47,675 bases of DNA, from positions 3,726-51,400 of the forward strand of contig DDWE01000084.1 in the NCBI GenBank assembly GCA_002345625.1. Direction: 5' to 3'. This DNA comes from Desulfuromonadaceae bacterium UBA2294. Lineage in GTDB: Bacteria > Desulfobacterota > Desulfuromonadia > Desulfuromonadales > UBA2294. Positions 41,848 through 47,675 of the stretch are shown here, in pieces. Under the pieces are notes generated by a model. The model did no database searches and was not told the origin of the DNA. It saw only the letters and a list, made by a program, of their open reading frames with translations. A program made the position numbers and the translations under genes. Position 1 is the stretch's first letter. Every line of letters begins with the position of its first letter.

Positions 41848-42536
41848 GCCCCACCCTCTCCAATCAGACGTCCATCGTGCAGAGCGATAATCCGGTCAAC
41901 CAGAGGATGGTCGCAGACCACGGGATCGTGAGTGGCAACGATCAGGGTCAGCCCGGCTTGCTTGAGAACTTCAAACCGTTGAAGTAATTCAATGCTGAGG
42001 CGACTATCGAGATGCGCCGTCGGTTCATCGGCGATCAGAACCTGTGGCCGGTTAACCAGCGCCCGGGCGATAGCGACCCGCTGCTGCTGGCCTCCCGACA
42101 AGTGCGCTACCCGGCGGCCGGCAAAACCGGCCAACTCGACTTCGGCCAAAGCCGTCGCCACCCGTTGCTGCATTTCAGTCAGGCTCATCGGTTCGGGGTA
42201 AAGCGGCAGCATGACATTATCGCGCACACTCAAATCGGGGATCAGCTGATAATGCTGAAAAACAAACCCGAACGTGCGCCGGCGAACCAGAGTCAAAAAA
42301 CGCTCAGGGAGGCGCGACACCTCCTCACCGGCGACGATCACCCGGCCGCTGGTGGGGCGCGACATACAACCGATCAGACTGAGCAAAGAGGTCTTGCCCG
42401 ATCCGCTCGGGCCTTTGAGCACCACCACTTCACCGGCGTCAATCTGCAGGGAAATGCCGGCGACCGCCTCGGTGGCATCGGCCCGATTCGGGTGGTAGGT
42501 TTTTCGGACGTCATCAGTGACGATCAAAGGGGACAT
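41844..42536 (-). CDS. ABC transporter ATP-binding protein (LolD/MacB type)
   Basis: A 230-residue ATPase with Walker A GPSGSGKTSLL (residues 42-52), ABC signature LSGGQQQRVAIARALV, Walker B VLIADEPTAHLD and the H-loop ATHD. The length and motifs are of the LolD/MacB/FtsE branch, whose partners are FtsX-type permeases, as here. It powers export or mechanotransmission of the cluster's unknown substrate. It starts six bases after the permease stop. Confidence 0.95.
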   Translation of the reverse strand: MSPLIVTDDVRKTYHPNRADATEAVAGISLQIDAGEVVVLKGPSGSGKTSLLSLIGCMSRPTSGRVIVAGEEVSRLPERFLTLVRRRTFGFVFQHYQLIPDLSVRDNVMLPLYPEPMSLTEMQQRVATALAEVELAGFAGRRVAHLSGGQQQRVAIARALVNRPQVLIADEPTAHLDSRLSIELLQRFEVLKQAGLTLIVATHDPVVCDHPLVDRIIALHDGRLIGEGGA

Positions 42537-42541
42537 GGTGG

Positions 42542-43699
42542 CTAACCTCGCATCACGTCATCCGGGTCGGCGATTGCTGCTCGCCAGGCCGGGATGATGG
42601 TACTGGCCACATAAGGGACAATGGTCAGAAACGCCAGGGTCGCAATCTGGTAAGGATCGATAAACGGGGTCGGCTTCAGCGCCGGGAACAGCACCGACCA
42701 CCCCCGCAGCACCTCACCCAAAAGCGGCGCACCCCAGAAAAAAACCAGCAAAAAAGCGATCAGAAGTCCACCCAAAAAAGCCAGCAGCGACAACGCCAGG
42801 CCTTCATAAAGTTTCAGCTGCAACACATCGGCGGTATCCCAGCCGATGGCCTTGAGGATGCCGATCTCCCGCCGTTCACCGGCGCTGAGCCCGGTCGCCT
42901 TGTCCCAGGCCAGAATGCAAAAGGCGAGCAGCGCCGATGAAAAAAGCGCCAGCATCATGCCGCCACGCCAATCGAAGACCGCGTGATAGGTGCGCAGCAG
43001 CTCGCGCTGGGTAATAGGCCGGGAATCGGGCACAATCCGCTTGACCTTGTTGGCGATGGTGTCAATCTCGCTCGGATTGTAAACCCTGACCGCCAGGTCT
43101 GTTGCCACTTGATCAGACATACCGAAGAACTGGCGCAAGGGGCCGTCCGGCATAACGATCAGATCCTGAGTCAACAGATCGGAGCGGGTATCAAACACAC
43201 CGGTCACAGTGAAGATACGCCCGATATTGTCGTAATCGATCAGAATCAGATCATCTCCCAGACTCACCCGGCGAATCGCTGCAACCCCGGAACCGATGGC
43301 GCACTCCTCCTCACCCCGGGGCAAGCGCCCGTCGAGCAGAGTCAACGTATCGTCAGTCGCGTCAAACGCCTGCAGAGTGTAGTTCGCTTCGACCAGTGCA
43401 TCATAGTAATAGCCCCAAACCCGCGAGGTCACCTCCTTGACACCGGGAATTGCCGCCAGCTGAGCAGCAACAGCCACCGGGATCAGCTCATGCCGTCCGG
43501 CCAGGGTTTTCTGGACGATCAGTTCCGGGCCAGCGTCGAGCATGGTGGTCGCTTCGGTCTTCAACGCCTGGGTCAAGAACAGAACCGATGCCAGAACAGC
43601 GATCATCAGCATATAGACCAGCAGGATGGCAAACGTCTTTCCGGGCCGCCTGAGCAGCGAGGTCAGTGCGTATTCGAGAATTTTATAGGAACGCATCAC
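42542..43699 (-). CDS. FtsX/MacB-type ABC permease
   Basis: A 385-residue permease with an N-terminal helix, a large periplasmic domain (about 45-245) and three C-terminal helices, the topology of FtsX/MacB/LolCE proteins (GERREIGILKAIGWDTADVLQLKLYEGLALSLLAFLGGLLIAFLL at about 280-325 is diagnostic). ATG 43699 overlaps the preceding stop (ATGA). It should pair with the ATPase encoded next. Confidence 0.92.
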   Translation of the reverse strand: MMRSYKILEYALTSLLRRPGKTFAILLVYMLMIAVLASVLFLTQALKTEATTMLDAGPELIVQKTLAGRHELIPVAVAAQLAAIPGVKEVTSRVWGYYYDALVEANYTLQAFDATDDTLTLLDGRLPRGEEECAIGSGVAAIRRVSLGDDLILIDYDNIGRIFTVTGVFDTRSDLLTQDLIVMPDGPLRQFFGMSDQVATDLAVRVYNPSEIDTIANKVKRIVPDSRPITQRELLRTYHAVFDWRGGMMLALFSSALLAFCILAWDKATGLSAGERREIGILKAIGWDTADVLQLKLYEGLALSLLAFLGGLLIAFLLVFFWGAPLLGEVLRGWSVLFPALKPTPFIDPYQIATLAFLTIVPYVASTIIPAWRAAIADPDDVMRG

Positions 43700-44022
43700 G
43701 GCACCGCCTTGCGCCGGACAGACAAAAGGGTGTCGGGACGAGGTCCGGTGGGAGCCATCAAGCCACCCGCCGGGAAATGCTCAAACGCACCGGGAAAGTC
43801 CTGAAACGGACTGAACAGATCGGCCACCGAGGGGTGCCGGGTGTAGCGGGCTTCGGTCCAGAGCGAAAGGTCAGTCAATGATAAACGGGCAACCAGCTGT
43901 CGCCGGGACGGGAGGTCTTCGGCCAGGTAGTCGGCTGTACTGCGCTGCGCCCAGAGTGCCAGGCCCGACAGCACACCGATCAGCAGCAGAATCAGCGACA
44001 GAAAAAACCGGCAACGGATCAT
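43696..44022 (-). CDS. Small hypothetical membrane-anchored protein of the NosL/ABC operon
   Basis: A 108-residue product with one N-terminal hydrophobic helix (MIRCRFFLSLILLLIGVLSGLALW) followed by a soluble periplasmic tail (YLAEDLPSRRQLVARLSLTDLSLWTEARYTRHPSVADLFSPFQDFPGAFEHFPAGGLM). No recognised family. Its start and stop overlap the neighbours by four bases on both sides, so it belongs to the cluster. Confidence 0.75.
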   Translation of the reverse strand: MIRCRFFLSLILLLIGVLSGLALWAQRSTADYLAEDLPSRRQLVARLSLTDLSLWTEARYTRHPSVADLFSPFQDFPGAFEHFPAGGLMAPTGPRPDTLLSVRRKAVP

Positions 44023-44480
44023 TGCGCTTCCGTCGCATCGATCAGTTCACGCCCGTCAAAGCGCAGCAGCTTGGCACCGGCATGATCAACCCGAAAGGTC
44101 TCCGCGGTCGCCCGCCCCGCCACCGGAACCAGCTCTTGCCCCATGGGGCCGAGCACGTCGCTGCCGGTCACAAAAAAGACCTCCGTCGCCGGCAGCATCC
44201 GCGTCGTGTAGTACTCGGTGACATACAGCTTTGCCGTCCTGGCATCAACCCCGGGCAGATATTTTGGCAGATCCCTGAAGCAGATAAACAGATCTTTAGG
44301 CCCGTCGAAATAGTAGCGCTGGCCATCATCCGCCTCCAGCACCGCCAGCCAATTGGGATAGGGAGCGACAAACATGCCGCAGACTGCGCAACGGGCTTTG
44401 CCATCCGGATTTTGTAAAGAGTCTGCGCTGACAGGAACACAGAGAGAAAGCAGGAGCAGTAGGAGTAGCAGCAGTCGCAT
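44019..44480 (-). CDS. NosL family copper-binding protein
   Basis: A 153-residue secreted protein: a hydrophobic signal of Leu repeats (residues 1-18), then CAVCGMFV (Cys-31, Cys-34, Met-36), the NosL copper-ligand motif, and YPNWLAVLEADDGQRYYFDGPKDLFICF. NosL proteins bind Cu(I) and pass it on, for example to nitrous oxide reductase. No nosZ is in the window, so here it may serve another copper enzyme or copper export. It begins the five-gene overlapping operon. AAGGG precedes the ATG. Confidence 0.88.
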   Translation of the reverse strand: MRLLLLLLLLLSLCVPVSADSLQNPDGKARCAVCGMFVAPYPNWLAVLEADDGQRYYFDGPKDLFICFRDLPKYLPGVDARTAKLYVTEYYTTRMLPATEVFFVTGSDVLGPMGQELVPVAGRATAETFRVDHAGAKLLRFDGRELIDATEAQ

Positions 44481-44594
44481 GGGTATCCCTTATCAACAAG
44501 GTGCAAATCGATGGGTCAGGATCAATGTCTGGCGGCAATAGTAACGCAAAGTCGCTAGAGCCGCAATATAAGCAGGACGGAAAACCATAAGTCA

Positions 44595-45760
44595 TCAGCC
44601 ACAGATTACACGGACCTTAAACAACGGCAATTGGACGCAGATCAAATCTGATCAATTCTGATTTTGTGAATTCTTTAAAACCAAATCCTGATTTGGACGT
44701 TGACTTTCAATCTGTGCCAATCTGTGCAATCTGCGGACGGGTTCAAAAAACTTTGAGGCATTAGCCGCAGATTTCGCAGATTTACGCTGATAAAATCTGA
44801 TGGGCGCAAACCTGAAACTACGGCAATTGGACGCAGATAAAATCTGATTAATTCTGATTTTGTGAATTCTTTAAAACCAAATCCTGATTTGGACGTTGAC
44901 TTTCATCCTGTGCCAATCTGTGGCCGGGTTCAAAAAGCTTTAAGGAACTTGCCACAGATTACACGGATTTTCACAGATAAAACCTTTTGGATCAAACCTG
45001 AAACTACGGCAATTGGACGCAGATCAAATCTGATCAATTCTGATTTTGTGAATTCTTTAAAACCAAATCCTGATTTGGACGTTGACTTTAATCTGTGCCA
45101 ATCTGTGAAATCTGTGGCCGGGTTCAAAAAGCTTTGAGGCATTAGCCGCAGATTTCGCAGATTTACGCAGATAAAAACTGATGGGCCCAAACCTGAAACT
45201 ACGGCAATTGGACGCAGATAAAATCTGATTAATTCTGATTTTGTGAATTCTTTAAAACCAAATCCTGATTTGGACGTTGACTTTCATCCTGTGCCAATCT
45301 GTGGCCGGGTTCAAAAAGCTTTAAGGAACTTGCCACAGATTACACGGATTTTCACAGATAAAACCTTTTGGATCAAACCTGAAGTAACGACAATTGGACG
45401 CAGATCAAATCTGATCAATTCTGATTTTGTGAATTCTTTAAAACCAAATCCTGATTTGGACGTTGACTTTAATCTGTGCCAATCTGTGCAATCTGTGGCC
45501 GGGTTCAAAAAGCTTTGAGGCATTAGCCGCAGATTTCGCAGATTTACGCAGATAAAATCTGATGGGCGCAAACCTGAAACTACGGCAATTGGACGCAGAT
45601 TTCACGGATTGACTCAGATTTGCTCTAAACCAGAAAGACTTTGTTTTTCTTGACCTGGTCCGTGAAAATCAGATTTGATCAGATTTGATCCGCGTCCAAT
45701 TGCTCTTTGCTCGTGAGTTGGTTTCATCAGCATTTATCTGTGAAAATCCATGTAATCTGC
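44595..45760. repeat. Repeat array with alternating 195/186-bp units (ABABA)
   Basis: AATTGGACGCAG-type units begin at 44629, 44825, 45011, 45206, 45392 and 45587; the intervals are 196, 186, 195, 186 and 195 bases. Units 1, 3 and 5 carry a GAGGCATTAGCCGCAGATTT block, whereas 2 and 4 carry AAGGAACTTGCCACAGATTA and a CCTTTTGGATCAAACCTGAA block. The underlying unit is a 381-bp dimer. An inverted TTTGATCCGCGTCCAATT copy closes the array near 45684-45702. Predicted frames of 86-91 codons repeat with the array and are not considered genes. Confidence 0.92.
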
Positions 45761-45786
45761 GGCCGGAGTTGAATTTTGCCCCTAAA

Positions 45787-45830
45787 ATCACTGAGGCGAA
45801 CAGAACAACCGTCCCGTTCGCCTCAGTGAT
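45787..45830 (-). terminator. Terminator after the CxC-module protein gene
   Basis: A 15-bp perfect stem (45787-45801 with 45816-45830, ATCACTGAGGCGAAC and complement) encloses 14 bases; on the minus strand it is followed by TTTT. It lies 21 bases after the stop of the minus-strand gene. Confidence 0.8.
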
Positions 45831-45850
45831 ACCTGTCAGAAGCACACCTG

Positions 45851-46333
45851 TCAGTGTTGTTTCAAAGTCATCCCGCACTTGCAGTTTTCCGGTTTATCAG
45901 AAGCCGTATTGCATTTGCAGCTACCACCGCAATTACAGAAGTAAACACCCGTATCTTTCAAGTTGACCCGCTTGAGCGTTTTGCCGCAGCCGCATTTGGT
46001 CGGGTCGGCGGCGTCCTGCTTGCAGGTACACCCTTCGGCGCAGGTACAGACTAGCGCCTCATCCCCTTCCACCTTGACCATGTGCCCCCACCCCATCGGC
46101 TTGCCACAGTTGCAATTGCCGGGCTTGGTGCTGACCGAATTACAGCCACAGCCATCGCCACAGGCACAGGTGTAAAGCACGTCATGCCGTTCTGCCGAAG
46201 CGTCAGCCGTAGCCGGCTCCTGCATCTTCATCATCCCACCATGACCGGACATCTCCTCAGCCAGGGTCAAGCTGTAGCCCCCGACCAGCATGGCCAGCAC
46301 AATCCCGAATATCAGACTTCTTTTCTGCTTCAT
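45851..46333 (-). CDS. Secreted protein with three six-cysteine CxC modules (metallothionein-like)
   Basis: A 160-residue protein: signal peptide (about 1-25, ending in LTLAEE), a Met/His-rich linker (MSGHGGMMKMQ), then three tandem modules with consensus C-x-C-x3-C-x-C-x9-C-x-C-G, first Cys of each at about residues 55, 96 and 132. All 18 Cys lie in CxC pairs. This looks like a soft-metal (Cu(I), Zn, Cd or Hg) binding protein. I know no named family for it; it is not a ferredoxin or zinc-ribbon spacing. Located beside SCO1-like and NosL genes. Confidence 0.8.
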   Translation of the reverse strand: MKQKRSLIFGIVLAMLVGGYSLTLAEEMSGHGGMMKMQEPATADASAERHDVLYTCACGDGCGCNSVSTKPGNCNCGKPMGWGHMVKVEGDEALVCTCAEGCTCKQDAADPTKCGCGKTLKRVNLKDTGVYFCNCGGSCKCNTASDKPENCKCGMTLKQH

Positions 46334-46771
46334 GGTGTATCTCCTTCGCTAGGACCGTGAAATTAACCGAAGCAACTGTAGCGTTCAAAGCTGGATTGTC
46401 AAGTTGCTGGTTCAACTCTATCTAAGGCAAAGGGCAAGATCAATTGCTTTTTTGGTTATCCAATTGCCTCAACCTGAACCCTGATTGCAAAACCCCAAAT
46501 TGTTCCAACTTGAGAGCATCGATAAACTTACGGTCAAAATCAAAATCTTGTCTCACGCAAAGCCGCAAAGACGCCAAGGATAACCCAATACTTTAAGATT
46601 TTCTTTGCGCCTTTGCGGCTTGAGTGAGCAACGCGAACGGGCGTGAAATGGACTATCTTCTTATCGAATCGCTCTTTGGTGCTCACCCAAACTTGCGCTG
46701 ACAGCCTGAGCCCTGTATTCTATGTCAGTCACATCATCCGCAACCCAACCAGACCGAAAGGCACGTACAAG
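46334..46771. repeat. Intergenic region with a CGCAAAG-type inverted repeat
   Basis: 46551-46578 (TCTCACGCAAAGCCGCAAAG, then ACGCCAAG) is nearly the reverse complement of 46603-46629, giving an imperfect hairpin with a 24-base loop. This 'ACGCAAAGxCGCAAAG' palindrome is of a type dispersed in many proteobacterial genomes. No gene is seen in the rest. Confidence 0.7.
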
Positions 46772-47359
46772 ATGAATCGTTTTTCCCGAATCCTCTCCCT
46801 GCTGAGCGTCCTGATGCTTATTCTGTCGGCCACCGCATTCTCTGCCGAGCCCGCACGTTACACCCGCACTGTACACGATTACATCGTCCCCGACGTCGTG
46901 CTGATCAACGAAAATGGCGAGCATGTCCGGCTTAAGGAGCTGCTCTCACCTGATCAACCGGTCGTGGTCGATTTTATCTACGGCACCTGCACCACCATCT
47001 GCCCGGTCCTCTCCGCCGGCTACACCCACCTGCAGCGGAAGCTCGGCGCCGACAGCGCATCAGCAAAACTGGTCTCCATCTCCATCGACCCGGAACACGA
47101 CACCCCGGCAGTCATGAAGGAATACCTTAAACGCTACCGGGCGAAACCGGGCTGGACCTTCCTCACCGGCAGTCGCAAAGATATCGACAAGGTCATGACC
47201 GCCTTTGATGCCTACATCACCGACAAAATGAGTCACCAGCCCCTCACATTTATTCACAATCCGGCTGAGGGCCATTGGGTTCGTTTGTTCGGGCTTCTGA
47301 GTGGTAAGGATTTCATGAGTGAGTATCAAAATGCCGGGGCAAATATTACGGGACGATGA
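46772..47359 (+). CDS. SCO1/SenC-family copper chaperone
   Basis: A 195-residue thioredoxin-fold exported protein. A signal peptide (MNRFSRILSLLSVLMLILSATAFSAE) is followed by PDVVLINENGEHVRLKELL, the copper/redox motif CTTICP with Cys-73 and Cys-77, SISIDPEHDTPAVMKEYL and the later conserved His in FIHNPAEG. SCO proteins deliver or reduce copper during cytochrome oxidase CuA assembly. ATG 46772 is preferred because the signal peptide starts there; AAAGG lies upstream. No oxidase genes are visible. Confidence 0.92.
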   Translation: MNRFSRILSLLSVLMLILSATAFSAEPARYTRTVHDYIVPDVVLINENGEHVRLKELLSPDQPVVVDFIYGTCTTICPVLSAGYTHLQRKLGADSASAKLVSISIDPEHDTPAVMKEYLKRYRAKPGWTFLTGSRKDIDKVMTAFDAYITDKMSHQPLTFIHNPAEGHWVRLFGLLSGKDFMSEYQNAGANITGR

Positions 47360-47460
47360 GTTTATGTTACGCTTGATATGCGACTACAGTGAAGGAATTT
47401 TTAAAGAATGCATTTGGGGGGGGAAAGGCGACTGACTGACCGTTGCAAGGCCAACAAACT

Positions 47461-47495
47461 GAAGGGGACAGACACCGATGGCGTCTGTCCCCTTC
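47461..47495 (+). terminator. Hairpin downstream of the SCO1-like gene
   Basis: GAAGGGGACAGAC (47461-47473) pairs with GTCTGTCCCCTTC (47483-47495), followed by TCATTTCTTT. It probably ends the SCO transcript. The 'GGGGACAGAC' string is also typical of the tails of mobile REP-type elements. Confidence 0.7.
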
Positions 47496-47675
47496 TCATT
47501 TCTTTAGGGCTGATTTTACCCCTCAAAAATCATCCTATAAGGGTGTTATGAGGGGGTGAATATGAGAATTAGAATGTGATTTCGGCTAGTTGCATTGGTC
47601 CGACCAGTAAAGCTTGTACCTATAATATTGATATTGAAACTTTACAAACAAGCCTCTTCCGCAGAATCTGTGGGT
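47496..47675. other. 3' edge of the window, no gene seen
   Basis: No open frame with coding character was found. A TATAAT occurs at about 47621, but no -35 lies at the usual distance, so a promoter is not claimed. Confidence 0.5.

Noticed and set aside
44862..45571. 86-91-codon frames on both strands in the 44.6-kb array
   Set aside because: Same reasoning: they recur at 381-bp intervals with the dimer, on both strands.
34190..45702. CRISPR array
   Set aside because: The units are 154-196 bp with no unique spacers between short repeats, and no cas gene is present.
47615..47630. Promoter at the TATAAT near 47621
   Set aside because: No -35 hexamer lies 15-19 bases upstream and no gene is seen downstream within the window.

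Overview
The window reads as chromosomal DNA of a strictly or largely anaerobic deltaproteobacterium of the Desulfuromonadales/Geobacterales type. This is inferred from gene content and general protein character; no rRNA or other phylogenetic marker is present. The supporting features are the mercury-methylation pair hgcA-hgcB, a bacteriohemerythrin, a rubredoxin-rubrerythrin, a TAXI-type TRAP transporter, a NosL-linked ABC exporter, a response regulator-GGDEF protein, and abundant 'ATCTGTG/ACGCAGAT' intergenic repeats. Coding DNA is GC-rich, while the intergenic repeat arrays are clearly AT-richer.

Layout. 1-562 (minus): yggT and the start of a divIVA-like gene. 680-3310 (plus): a sigma70-like promoter, aroG-type DAHP synthase, then hgcA and hgcB. 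The only plausible hgcA start lies upstream of an in-frame TGA that is followed at once by a bacterial SECIS-like hairpin, so HgcA is probably a selenoprotein here. 3474-7815: small HTH protein, REC-GGDEF cyclase, HlyIII/PAQR protein, PpnP, bacteriohemerythrin, MBL hydrolase, small Rho_N/SAP-like protein. 8044-10289: pta diverging from a TonB-like gene and an S4 RNA-binding gene. 10673-14315 (minus): TAXI binding protein, fused TRAP permease and UspA, with a terminator-like hairpin inside the operon. 14463-19853: QueG-like Fe-S protein, quinone oxidoreductase, then minus-strand PepSY, DUF4920, MFS and PlsC-like genes. 20031-22772 (plus): PhnD-like lipoprotein plus hybrid-free sensor kinase. 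22769-24801 (minus): YkgJ, lipoprotein esterase, rubrerythrin. 24992-26578: a RuBisCO-like protein fused to a cupin. 26845-30105: a 1086-residue STAND/BTAD regulator.

From about 30.1 kb the region is more plastic: an IS3-like element (about 30370-31679), mutM, an orphan DppC-type permease, large AT-rich repeat arrays (34.2-35.2, 39.1-39.9 and 44.6-45.7 kb), a lone MshEN-domain protein, an OmpA/TSP3 protein, a beta-CASP nuclease, and a RelE/Phd-like toxin-antitoxin pair. A tightly overlapping five-gene NosL/ABC operon follows, then a secreted protein with three six-cysteine modules, and a SCO1-like protein. The last three units all point to copper or soft-metal handling.

The observations I rate highest are the putative selenocysteine HgcA, the RLP-cupin fusion (which would join two consecutive steps of the MTA-isoprenoid shunt), the ABABA higher-order structure shared by two unrelated repeat arrays, and the CxC-module protein. 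All functional calls are from reading motifs; no database search was run.
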